Below are positions 1 through 6,210 of a stretch of DNA of 6,807 nucleotides, piece after piece. Source of the DNA: an uncultured Bacillota bacterium (lineage in GTDB: Bacteria > Bacillota > Clostridia > Peptostreptococcales > Anaerovoracaceae); contig CAMNJK010000084.1 in the NCBI GenBank assembly GCA_946541435.1, positions 1 to 6,807 on the forward strand. The letters are read 5' to 3'. The notes below the pieces were generated by a model, which had not been told where the DNA came from, searched no databases, and worked only from the letters and a program-made list of their open reading frames with translations. The stretch's first letter is position 1. Each line of letters starts with the position of its first letter. A program made the translations under genes and the position numbers.

Positions 1-263
1 TTGATGAAATACACCTGACAGTGAAAAGGCGACCTTCCCCCGGTGACCAGCTTCAGAGCGCCGGACAGCAGCGGGATATTCTGTGTTTTCAGGGTATATC
101 TTCCCGGTCCGAACAGATCCAGGGCCTGGCCGTCATTGAAGAAGATGGCCTCCTGATTCTCAGCAACGATCAGCTGGGAAAGCATATTGAAATCTTCCGC
201 GGGATGTTTCCAGACAAAGGAGGATTCATCCCCTTCATACTTTATTACATCGATAATACTCAT
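1..263 (-). CDS. SPFH/Band 7 domain protein, YdjI-like (5' part only)
   Basis: An open frame reads leftward from ATG at 263 to the window edge with no stop, giving the first 87 residues (MSIIDVIKYEGD...SPFHCQVYFI); the 3' end is missing. The start-of-protein pattern DVIKYEG, then FVWKHP near 16-21, QLIVAENQEAIFF (30-42), DLFGPGRYTL (49-58), NIPLL (62-66) and SPF...VYF (78-86) is typical of the bacterial SPFH proteins annotated as 'virion core protein' or YdjI. Members of the family are thought to act as membrane-associated scaffolds; Bacillus subtilis YdjI works with partner membrane proteins and a PspA-type protein. The start codon overlaps the stop of the protease gene by 4 bp (ATGA) and has a GGAG site 7 nt upstream, so it should be translationally coupled to it. 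The family call is fairly sure from the N-terminus; the role in this organism is inferred. Confidence 0.85.
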   Translation of the reverse strand, partial: MSIIDVIKYEGDESSFVWKHPAEDFNMLSQLIVAENQEAIFFNDGQALDLFGPGRYTLKTQNIPLLSGALKLVTGGRSPFHCQVYFI

Positions 264-1381
264 ATCTGATCTCCATCGTTTTCCTGCGTCTGACCCGGAT
301 CTGCCGGATTCTTCCTGGCCAGATCATCAGCGTAATGCCAGTCGCCGTTCCCGCTGCTTTCCTGCGGGAGCTTGAACTCCCAGGGCTGAGGTCCCGTGGG
401 ATCCATCCGGGGCGTGACCTGCTTTTGCATCAGTTCTCCCAGTCTCCCCTTCTTCGCCGCCAGCGCCAGGCAGATGACGCCCAGAAGCAGGTCCGCCAGC
501 ACCGCCGGGAAAGCGCCCTCCACGCCGAACTCCACGTTGTACATCAGGGAATCACGGGCGTTGGCCGCATCCAGTCCCCAGATGGAGGCCTCCGAGACCA
601 GACCGCTGTTGGGCAGTCCGAAGAGGAAATTCTGGGTGAAATTCCACGCCGTATGGATCCCCATGGGAAACCAGATGCTGCCGGTGTACCATTTGGCGAT
701 GGAGAAAGACAGGCCGCAGATGGCGATGTCCACGATGGGCAGCACGTTGGCGCCGGGATTGAACACATGCAGGAGAGCGAAAAACACCCCGTTTACCAGA
801 ATGGCGACCCAGAGGGGATAATGCACATTGATCCGCTCCTGCATGAAGCCGCGGCACCAGAGTTCCTCCGTGGAACTCTGAATGAAAACGCAGACCAGGG
901 CAAATACATAAAAAGGCAGCTGGCTGATGGTGAAATTCAGGAAGAGCTTGATATCTCCGCTGATCAGGGCGCAGACGATGCAGCCGAAGTTCATCACGAA
1001 CCCCACCAGCAGGCCCTGCAGCAGCCTCGAGATCTTATTCCCGGGGAATTTCGGCAGGAAACTCCGGAAGATGAACCGGTTCCGTCTGGTGACCCCTGTG
1101 TAGATAAATATGCCGATGAAAGCCGTGATGGTGGAAAGATACATTTCCAGCGTGAAATGGGTGGCGTCCTTCATGTATCCCAGCTTGTCCACCAGTCCCC
1201 TGAAGGGCGATGCGCCGCTGCCGAACAGGATCTCTCCCGGCATGGAGCATACCACCATGTACCAGAAGCAGGTGATCAGAAGGATCCAGAGGATCCGGTT
1301 CTTCCAGTCCACCCGCGGACGAAGATTATCGTCCATCTGATGCATTTCATTTATCTCATTCATCTCGATCGTCCCCTTCAT
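260..1381 (-). CDS. CPBP family intramembrane metalloprotease
   Basis: A polytopic membrane protein of 373 residues from the CPBP (CAAX protease and bacteriocin-processing, Abi/Rce1-type) family. All three family motifs are visible: EExxxR (E172, E173, R177 in TEELWCRG), FxxxH (F201, H205 in FALLH) and HxxxN (H243, N247 in HTAWN); the Glu and His residues are the expected catalytic/metal-site residues. Hydrophobic segments fall near 30-46, 78-96, 120-140, 153-169, 190-207, 213-230 and 292-309. Residues 311-373 form a long hydrophilic tail rich in Pro, Gly, Asp and Gln, which many short family members lack. The gene starts 27 nt after nudC; GGGA lies close before ATG 1381, but ATG 1363 (residue 7, MNEINEM) has a GGGGA 8 nt upstream and is an equally good start. 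The substrate is unknown; relatives process prenylated or peptide substrates or act in bacteriocin immunity. The family call is firm, the function open. Confidence 0.93.
   Translation of the reverse strand: MKGTIEMNEINEMHQMDDNLRPRVDWKNRILWILLITCFWYMVVCSMPGEILFGSGASPFRGLVDKLGYMKDATHFTLEMYLSTITAFIGIFIYTGVTRRNRFIFRSFLPKFPGNKISRLLQGLLVGFVMNFGCIVCALISGDIKLFLNFTISQLPFYVFALVCVFIQSSTEELWCRGFMQERINVHYPLWVAILVNGVFFALLHVFNPGANVLPIVDIAICGLSFSIAKWYTGSIWFPMGIHTAWNFTQNFLFGLPNSGLVSEASIWGLDAANARDSLMYNVEFGVEGAFPAVLADLLLGVICLALAAKKGRLGELMQKQVTPRMDPTGPQPWEFKLPQESSGNGDWHYADDLARKNPADPGQTQENDGDQI
271..274 (-). promoter_or_regulatory. Ribosome binding site of the SPFH gene
   Basis: GGAG on the minus strand lies 7 nt before the ATG at 263, inside the last codons of the protease gene. 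It supports the overlapping ATGA start. Confidence 0.6.
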
Positions 1382-1408
1382 CAGTCCCTTTCAATCATCC
1401 CTCTTGTT

Positions 1409-2323
1409 TCAGACCTGTTCCTGTTCACGCCCGGTGCGGAAAAGTTCGATCATGTATCCGGTAAGGCTGTGATTGTCCTTCATGTCCGGCACATCCGCCC
1501 GGTCCACCCAGACGGCCCGGGACAGTTCCTCCCGGTCCATGTGAATGTGGGTATCCCCGTCCACTTCACAGAACATACCGATGAGAAGATTGGAATCCAC
1601 ACCCCAGGGCTGACTGTCCACATACCGCAGGTTCTTCACATGGACCCCGGCTTCCTCCAGCACCTCCCGGCGCACGGTATCCTCCACCCTTTCCCCGATC
1701 TCGCAGAATCCCGCGATCAGCGCCCAGCCCGTATAGGCCCGGCCGGCATACTTGGTCATCAGCAGCTGCTCTCCGTTGGTCACGCCCACGATGACTGCCG
1801 GTGCGATCATGGGAAAGACCATATTGCCGCAGGCGCTGCACCGCAGCATGCGCTCAGCGCTGCTGTGGGTCAGCGGTTTCCCGCATCTGCCGCAGAACCG
1901 GTTCTTATCGTACCATGTGTGCAGATGGAACCCCGTCATACAGGCGAACATTTCCGCCATGTCCGATGTCTTCCGTACCTCCGTCAGCGGGATGAATTCG
2001 TACTGGTCTGCAAAGGCTGGCAGATCCCGGCCTGCAGAACCTGCATACATGTCCGGCAGAAACAGAAAATATGGTTTGTCATCAATGCGGAACAGATACT
2101 GAAGATTCTCCTTAAGACCCCGCCGGATAAATTCGCCGGCGGTGGGAAATTCTACAATGCTGTCCGGTTTCCGGACAGCCATGACCTGCTTTTGCATGAA
2201 CACGAAAACCGGATCGCCTGGCCTGGGCGATACCGGTTCATACTGGTTATAAAATACTTTTGGCTCTATATCCTGAATCATGACTCGATTATAGCATGAA
2301 GCGCGTTCCATCAGCAACTTCAT
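1409..2323 (-). CDS. nudC: NAD(+)/NADH diphosphatase, NudC-type Nudix hydrolase
   Basis: A 304-residue Nudix hydrolase with the three-part NudC layout: N-terminal domain (about 15-135), zinc ribbon with C144/C147 and C162/C165 (FCGRCG, RCSACG), then the Nudix domain. The Nudix box is complete: G205-x5-E211-x7-R219-E220-V-L-E223-E224-x-G226. Proteins of this class split NAD(H) into NMN(H) and AMP, and E. coli NudC also removes NAD caps from RNA; they are cytoplasmic. The NudC marker motif SQPW is present (237-240) but is followed by GVDSNLL rather than the usual PFPxSLM. The start ATG overlaps the channel gene's stop by 4 bp (ATGA), with GGAAGG only about 4 nt upstream. In-frame ATGs at residues 5 and 15 exist; the one at 2281 (MIQDIEP) sits right behind a promoter-like sequence, so a 290-residue form is possible. 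Family call firm; exact start less so. Confidence 0.93.
   Translation of the reverse strand: MKLLMERASCYNRVMIQDIEPKVFYNQYEPVSPRPGDPVFVFMQKQVMAVRKPDSIVEFPTAGEFIRRGLKENLQYLFRIDDKPYFLFLPDMYAGSAGRDLPAFADQYEFIPLTEVRKTSDMAEMFACMTGFHLHTWYDKNRFCGRCGKPLTHSSAERMLRCSACGNMVFPMIAPAVIVGVTNGEQLLMTKYAGRAYTGWALIAGFCEIGERVEDTVRREVLEEAGVHVKNLRYVDSQPWGVDSNLLIGMFCEVDGDTHIHMDREELSRAVWVDRADVPDMKDNHSLTGYMIELFRTGREQEQV
2288..2317 (-). promoter_or_regulatory. Candidate internal promoter at the start of nudC
   Basis: On the minus strand, TTGCTG (2317-2312) is followed after 18 nt by TATAAT (2293-2288), preceded by TG at -15/-14 (TGCTATAAT, an extended -10). The perfect -10 lies 6 nt before the in-frame ATG at 2281, so transcription from it would begin at or next to that ATG and give a leaderless or nearly leaderless nudC message. 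It lies within codons 3-12 of the longer nudC frame, so it may simply be coding sequence. Confidence 0.4.
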
Positions 2324-3066
2324 CCATCCTTCCGTTCGCTCTCTTCTTCTTTTTCTGCGTCAAGCCTGCTTTCCTCCAGATAGCCCGCAGTGATGATGCC
2401 TGCCGGGATGGCGATCAGCAGCATCCCCACCAGCATGGATATGGTGGTGATCACCTTGCCCAGCATGGTGACCGGTACGATGTCACCGTATCCCGCGGTG
2501 GACAGTGATACCGTCGCCCAGTAGAGGGCGTCGATGAAATTATCAAAGATGAAGGGCTCCACCTGAAACATGATCAGGGCGGTGACCAGAATGTACATCA
2601 GGGCCAGAATGATGACTGTGAGCAGCGCGGCCCATTGCTTTCGCAGCATCCGCTGGATCCGGTCGATGCTCCTGATGTATCGAAGCGACCGAAAAGCGAT
2701 GACCACCCGCAGGGCCTTGGCCAGACGGATGAACCGAATGGCCTTCAGCCCCCGGAACAGAATATTCAGGGACGGCAGGATGGTCAGCAGATCCAGGATC
2801 GCCATGGGCGTGAAGGGATACTTCAGGAAAGCAGCCCTGCCCTCCTCTTTCAGGTAAAAGTCAGCTGTGATCCATCTGAGGATATAGTCAATGATAAAGA
2901 TGCTCACCGTGATCCAGTCCAGCCAGTAAAGCGCCGGCGTCATCTCTTTGAACATGAGTGGGATCAGGCTCAGGATGATGACTACGATCATGAAAGCGTC
3001 ATAGGCTTTGCTCCCCTTCGTCTGCCTGGTACCCGGCTCGATCACATGATAGATTTTTTCTCTCAT
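2320..3066 (-). CDS. Voltage-gated-type potassium channel (6TM, Kv/KvAP-like)
   Basis: A 248-residue membrane protein with a full six-segment ion channel. S1 is about 24-40, S2 about 47-68 with acidic D60, and S3 about 88-100 with D92. S4 carries a basic residue at every third position (R105, K108, R111, R114, K117, R120), the hallmark of a voltage sensor. S5 is about 147-167. The pore helix (175-189) leads into the selectivity filter TAGYGD (190-195), and S6 (about 203-228) contains PAG (221-223), a likely gating hinge. A short, highly charged cytoplasmic tail (230-248) follows; there is no RCK/TrkA domain. By homology it should be a tetrameric inner-membrane K+ channel opened by depolarisation, but gating is not provable from sequence. 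The filter has Ala where Val is usual (TVGYGD). It is the first gene after a promoter at 3111-3139 and overlaps nudC by 4 bp. Start ATG 3066 has GGAG 10 nt upstream. Confidence 0.93.
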   Translation of the reverse strand: MREKIYHVIEPGTRQTKGSKAYDAFMIVVIILSLIPLMFKEMTPALYWLDWITVSIFIIDYILRWITADFYLKEEGRAAFLKYPFTPMAILDLLTILPSLNILFRGLKAIRFIRLAKALRVVIAFRSLRYIRSIDRIQRMLRKQWAALLTVIILALMYILVTALIMFQVEPFIFDNFIDALYWATVSLSTAGYGDIVPVTMLGKVITTISMLVGMLLIAIPAGIITAGYLEESRLDAEKEEESERKDG

Positions 3067-3076
3067 AAAAGAACAA

Positions 3077-3080
3077 CTCC
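3077..3080 (-). promoter_or_regulatory. Ribosome binding site of the channel gene
   Basis: GGAG on the minus strand, 10 nt before ATG 3066. The spacing is a little long, suggesting moderate translation, which is plausible for a channel. Confidence 0.5.
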
Positions 3081-3110
3081 GTCAGATTCTATGCTTTGTT
3101 AACTGCTTTC

Positions 3111-3139
3111 ATTTTAGCAAACCCCATCTGGTTTCACAA
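3111..3139 (-). promoter_or_regulatory. Promoter of the channel-nudC-protease-SPFH unit
   Basis: On the minus strand, TTGTGA (3139-3134) is separated by 17 nt from TAAAAT (3116-3111), preceded by TG to form the extended -10 TGCTAAAAT. It is a good match to a housekeeping sigma-70/SigA promoter, about 45 nt upstream of the channel start and downstream of the ABC operon terminator. It therefore marks the start of a separate transcription unit. Confidence 0.65.
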
Positions 3140-3156
3140 GCTTGGGCTCATATCAA

Positions 3157-3198
3157 AACCGGTGAAGGAGCGTACGGCACAACGTTCTTTCACCGGTT
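3157..3198 (-). terminator. Rho-independent terminator of the sugar ABC transporter operon
   Basis: AACCGGTGAA (3157-3166) is repeated inverted as TTCACCGGTT (3189-3198). The pairing extends inward to 3173/3182 with two imperfect positions, leaving an 8-nt loop. On the minus strand the stem is followed by a short T-run (TTTTGAT, from the 3158-3152 region), as expected for a terminator 35 nt downstream of the ATPase stop. The T-run is short, so termination may be incomplete. Confidence 0.65.
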
Positions 3199-3223
3199 CT
3201 GACTAGGAGAAGGTATCTAGTTA

Positions 3224-3242
3224 TCTGAACCCTCAGTTCAGA
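3224..3242. repeat. Small inverted repeat over the ATPase stop codon
   Basis: TCTGAAC (3224-3230) and GTTCAGA (3236-3242) form a perfect 7-bp palindrome around a 5-nt loop that contains the TGA stop (3235-3233). It may be an accessory hairpin to the terminator just downstream, or chance. Confidence 0.35.
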
Positions 3243-4324
3243 ATGGATTTCTCAGTTTCTTTGTCGAATACATGGATCCGGTCCACGTCCAGGGCAAGCG
3301 TGACTTTCGATCCTGCGGGGGCGATCACGGTTCCCGGCAGTTTGGCGATGAATCTGCTTCCTGCGTAGTTCAGATAGAGATAGGTCTCGGAACCCATCAT
3401 CTCGCTCAGATCCACTTCCGCGGTCAGGGTGTTGCCGCCCCGGATGTACTCTTCCCCGGCCCGCAGATGCTCCGGACGGATACCCAGGACCACAGTCCTG
3501 CCAACATAAGGCGCCAGTTCCTCCCGCTGGGTGGGCACCCGGGTCTCTCCGAAGACCAGCTCGTATCCCTGGTCGGTTTTTTCCACCACCGCGTCTGCGA
3601 AGTTCATCTGCGGTGAACCGATAAAGCCCGCCACAAACAGGTTGCATGGCTCATTATAGAGTTTCTGCGGGGTATCGAACTGCTGGATGATCCCGTCCTT
3701 CATGACACAGATCCGGTCGCCCATGGTCATGGCTTCTGTCTGGTCGTGTGTGACATAGACGAAAGTGGTCTCCAGCTGCTTGTGCAGCTTGGAGATCTGG
3801 CTCCGCATCTCTGTACGGAGTTTGGCGTCCAGGTTGGACAGGGGTTCGTCCAGCAGGAATACGGACGGGTTGCGGACCATAGCCCTTCCCAGAGCCACAC
3901 GCTGACGCTGGCCGCCGGACAGAGCCTTGGGTTTCCGGTCAAGATACTCTTCCAGGCCCAGGATCTCCGCGGCTTCATGGACCTTGCGGTCGATCTCATC
4001 CTTGGGGACTTTTTTCAGTGTCAGGGCGAATGCCATGTTCTTATAGACCGTCATGTGGGGATACAGCGCATAGTTCTGGAATACCATGGCGATATCCCTG
4101 TCCTTGGGCGCCACAGCGTTCATCCGTGTATCTCCGATATACAGATCGCCGGAAGAGATCCCTTCCAGACCGGCGATCATCCGCAGGGTCGTGGATTTAC
4201 CGCAACCGGAGGGCCCGACCAGGACGACAAATTCCTTGTCTTTGATTTCCATATTCAGGTCAGGAATGACCGTGACCCCGTTGTCATATGTTTTTACAAC
4301 ATTCTTGAATGTGATTCCAGCCAT
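3233..4324 (-). CDS. Sugar ABC transporter ATP-binding protein (MalK/MsmX/UgpC type)
   Basis: A 363-residue ATPase that energises the adjacent importer at the inner face of the membrane. Walker A is GPSGCGKST (37-45), the Q-loop Gln is Q83 (VFQNYALYPHM), the signature is LSGGQ (135-139), Walker B is VFLLDE (155-160), the D-loop follows at SNLD, and the switch His is H193 (VTHDQTEAM). After about residue 235 comes the C-terminal OB/TOBE regulatory domain typical of CUT1 ATPases (FIGSPQMNF, GIRPEHL at 281-287). The length matches MsmX and UgpC. The frame stays open far upstream (to 4756), but that part is antisense-frame noise inside the permease gene. The real start is ATG 4324, with AGGAGG at 4337-4332, 7 nt upstream, overlapping the permease stop. 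The gap to the permease is 11 nt, so it is the last gene of the operon. The substrate cannot be told from this subunit. Confidence 0.96.
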   Translation of the reverse strand: MAGITFKNVVKTYDNGVTVIPDLNMEIKDKEFVVLVGPSGCGKSTTLRMIAGLEGISSGDLYIGDTRMNAVAPKDRDIAMVFQNYALYPHMTVYKNMAFALTLKKVPKDEIDRKVHEAAEILGLEEYLDRKPKALSGGQRQRVALGRAMVRNPSVFLLDEPLSNLDAKLRTEMRSQISKLHKQLETTFVYVTHDQTEAMTMGDRICVMKDGIIQQFDTPQKLYNEPCNLFVAGFIGSPQMNFADAVVEKTDQGYELVFGETRVPTQREELAPYVGRTVVLGIRPEHLRAGEEYIRGGNTLTAEVDLSEMMGSETYLYLNYAGSRFIAKLPGTVIAPAGSKVTLALDVDRIHVFDKETEKSILN

Positions 4325-4331
4325 TTTCTTT

Positions 4332-4337
4332 CCTCCT
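4332..4337 (-). promoter_or_regulatory. Ribosome binding site that fixes the ATPase start
   Basis: Perfect AGGAGG, 7 nt before ATG 4324. It overlaps the stop codon of the permease gene and rules out the much longer upstream reading. Confidence 0.85.
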
Positions 4338-5178
4338 ACTCTTTGACGCCGCCCAGGGTAACACCCGCGATGATGTATCTGGACAGGATCAGATATACGA
4401 TGATGATGGGCAGGATCGCGATGAGAATGATCATATAGACCTTGCCCATGTCGAATTTCATGAAGTCCGCGCTCCGCAGCGCCGCGATCAGGATCGGCAT
4501 TGTTTTCTTGCTGTTGTCTGAAATGATCAGCGCCGGAACGAAGAAGTTGTTCCATGTCGTAACGAAGGTGAAGATCGCCTGTACGGCAATGGCCGGTTTC
4601 ATGATCGGAAGTACGATCCGGTTGAAGGTCCGGAATTCGCTGCTGCCGTCGATCCTGGCGGCTTCCACCAGATCCAGCGGCAGGGTCGACTGCATGTAAC
4701 TGTACATGAAGTAGAATACCGCAGGCGCAGCGATGGACGGCAGGAACAGCGGCCACAGGGTGTTGATCATGCCCATGCCGGTGACCAGCCTGACGAATCC
4801 GAGGGCGGATACCTGTGTCGGCATCACCAGGATCAGCATGATGAATATAAAGGCTGGCCGTTTCAGCTTGAAATCATAGGCGTAGAGCCCGTAGGCTGTC
4901 AGCGATGAGAAGTATGTGGCCAGGATGGCCGCCGCGCCTGATACGATCAGGCTGTTTTTGATACCGGACATGACCGGTATGTTGGCGTCATTCATCACAT
5001 TATGCAGGTTGACCCAGAACGATTTGCCCGGCAGGAAAGAGAATCCCTGCTGGATCTGCGCGTGGTTTCTCGTGGCATTGATGATCAGAATGTAGAAGAA
5101 GAACAGGCACAGGAAGGCCAGTATGATCAGAACCACATACGCCAGGATGGTTCTTCCGTAAGAAGTCCTCTTTTCCAT
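4336..5178 (-). CDS. Carbohydrate ABC transporter permease, MalG/MsmG/AraQ-like
   Basis: A 280-residue inner-membrane permease, the second transmembrane subunit of the CUT1 importer. Six hydrophobic segments lie near 11-33, 74-97, 109-128, 140-161, 198-219 and 246-267. The cytoplasmic EAA loop that docks with the ATPase is at 172-191 (EAARIDG...RIVLP), close to the family consensus. The C-terminus (IIAGVTLGGVKE) is the usual ending of MalG-type subunits (GLTAGAVKG-like). Start ATG 5178 is 3 nt after the stop of the partner permease, and its GGGAGGG site (5193-5187) lies inside the last codons of that gene, so the two subunits should be made in step. Length is normal and nothing is broken. Confidence 0.95.
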   Translation of the reverse strand: MEKRTSYGRTILAYVVLIILAFLCLFFFYILIINATRNHAQIQQGFSFLPGKSFWVNLHNVMNDANIPVMSGIKNSLIVSGAAAILATYFSSLTAYGLYAYDFKLKRPAFIFIMLILVMPTQVSALGFVRLVTGMGMINTLWPLFLPSIAAPAVFYFMYSYMQSTLPLDLVEAARIDGSSEFRTFNRIVLPIMKPAIAVQAIFTFVTTWNNFFVPALIISDNSKKTMPILIAALRSADFMKFDMGKVYMIILIAILPIIIVYLILSRYIIAGVTLGGVKE

Positions 5179-5181
5179 ATC

Positions 5182-6171
5182 CTATGCCCTCCCTTCTGCA
5201 GCGCCTGCCCGGGCAGCCTGCTTTTTCTTCAGTTCCTTGCCTCTCTTCCGGCGGCGCTGCGCTTTTTCATCTTCCGGATTCAGTACGAAGTAAACCACCA
5301 GGCAGAGGATGGCGCAGATGATGAACAGGATCACCGAGATAGCGCCGGCCATACCGAAGTTCTTGCTGTACAGATGGTTGTTCAGGAACATGATGACAGT
5401 TTCCGTGGTACGGTCCGGGGTGCCCTTGCCGTTGGTCAGGATCTGCGGTACGTCGAACATCTGCAAACCGCCGATCATGGATGTGATCAGCACATAGACC
5501 AGGATGGGCCGGATCATGGGAAGTGTGATCTTGAAGAAGGTCTGTGTTGAGGAACAACCGTCCAGCTCTGCCGCTTCGAACAGGGCCGGGCTGATCCCCA
5601 TGACCGCAGCCATCAGCAGGATCGTCGTATTGCCGAACCACATCAGGAAGTTCATCAGACCCACCAGGCCTCTGGCCCCCCATACGGATGTCAGGAACCG
5701 GAATGGTTCCGCTGAGATCCCGGAAGATACCAGAAAAGCGTTGACCGGGCCGTTGGGCGAGAACAGCGCGAAGAAGAGCATGGCGAACGCGCTGGCCATG
5801 ATCAGGTTCGGCATATAGATGACTGCCTTGAAAAACTGCTTGCCGTGGATCCTGAGCCGTACATCGGTGAACCAGGCGGCCAGTACCAGAGATATGATGA
5901 TCTGGGGAATGAATCCCAGCAGCCACATGATGACGGTGTTCCCCATGTATTTGGGAAAATCACTCTGGAACAGCGCCTGATAGTTTTCCAGCCCCACAGG
6001 ATTGGGGCCGATGATGGTCAGCCCCGATCTGTAATACTCGAAAAAGCTGTAATAGAATGTCGAGATCATCGGGATGAGCTGAAAAATGAAGAAGGCGATG
6101 AAAAACGGCAGAATAAAGATATATCCCCATTTTGCATAACTGATTTCATCACGTTTCCCTAGTCGTTTCAT
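5182..6171 (-). CDS. Carbohydrate ABC transporter permease, MalF/MsmF/UgpA-like
   Basis: A 329-residue inner-membrane permease, the first transmembrane subunit of the importer. Six hydrophobic segments lie near 16-38, 78-101, 116-137, 170-191, 223-240 and 276-298. The EAA loop is at 199-218 (EAAELDG...KITLP). PNLIMASAFAMLF (121-133) and QMFD (237-240) are typical of the LacF/UgpA group. I chose ATG 6171 (MKRLGKRDEIS) because AGGAGG lies 9 nt upstream at 6186-6181. The frame is open to ATG 6213, but that longer start lies upstream of the ribosome site and abuts the intercistronic hairpin. The last 28 residues are very basic and hydrophilic (RRRKRGKELKKK...), a cytoplasmic tail many relatives lack. 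The gene follows the binding-protein gene after an 82-nt gap with a hairpin. Confidence 0.94.
   Translation of the reverse strand: MKRLGKRDEISYAKWGYIFILPFFIAFFIFQLIPMISTFYYSFFEYYRSGLTIIGPNPVGLENYQALFQSDFPKYMGNTVIMWLLGFIPQIIISLVLAAWFTDVRLRIHGKQFFKAVIYMPNLIMASAFAMLFFALFSPNGPVNAFLVSSGISAEPFRFLTSVWGARGLVGLMNFLMWFGNTTILLMAAVMGISPALFEAAELDGCSSTQTFFKITLPMIRPILVYVLITSMIGGLQMFDVPQILTNGKGTPDRTTETVIMFLNNHLYSKNFGMAGAISVILFIICAILCLVVYFVLNPEDEKAQRRRKRGKELKKKQAARAGAAEGRA
5187..5193 (-). promoter_or_regulatory. Ribosome binding site of the MalG-type permease
   Basis: GGGAGGG on the minus strand, 8 nt before ATG 5178, embedded in the final codons of the upstream permease. It points to coupled translation. 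Confidence 0.7.
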
Positions 6172-6180
6172 CACATTTGT

Positions 6181-6186
6181 CCTCCT
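6181..6186 (-). promoter_or_regulatory. Ribosome binding site that fixes the MalF-type permease start
   Basis: AGGAGG within AAGAGGAGG, 9 nt before ATG 6171 on the minus strand. It decides for ATG 6171 over the in-frame ATG at 6213. Confidence 0.8.
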
Positions 6187-6210
6187 CTTTCGGGAATCTG
6201 CCTGTGAATA

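Noticed and set aside
21..269. Plus-strand 82-codon frame at the left edge
   Set aside because: It lies antisense to the SPFH gene, whose minus-strand translation matches a known family along its whole visible length.
335..2299. 654-codon open frame on the plus strand spanning the protease and nudC genes
   Set aside because: It is antisense to two genes with full catalytic motifs, crosses their intergenic gap, and its translation is rich in His, Pro, Gln and Arg with no recognisable domain. It is a shadow of stop-poor complementary codons.
3137..3144. CAAGCTTG palindrome upstream of the channel promoter as an operator
   Set aside because: It is only 8 bp, it overlaps the -35 region by chance composition, and no second copy is seen nearby; too weak to call.
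3745..4438. Plus-strand 230-codon frame opposite the ATPase and permease genes
   Set aside because: It is antisense to conserved ABC transporter genes, with no ribosome site or domain; a shadow.
4325..4756. N-terminal extension of the ATPase frame to ATG 4756
   Set aside because: The extra residues lie inside the MalG-type permease gene in another frame and resemble no ABC protein. The perfect AGGAGG before ATG 4324 and the family-standard N-terminus set the start there.
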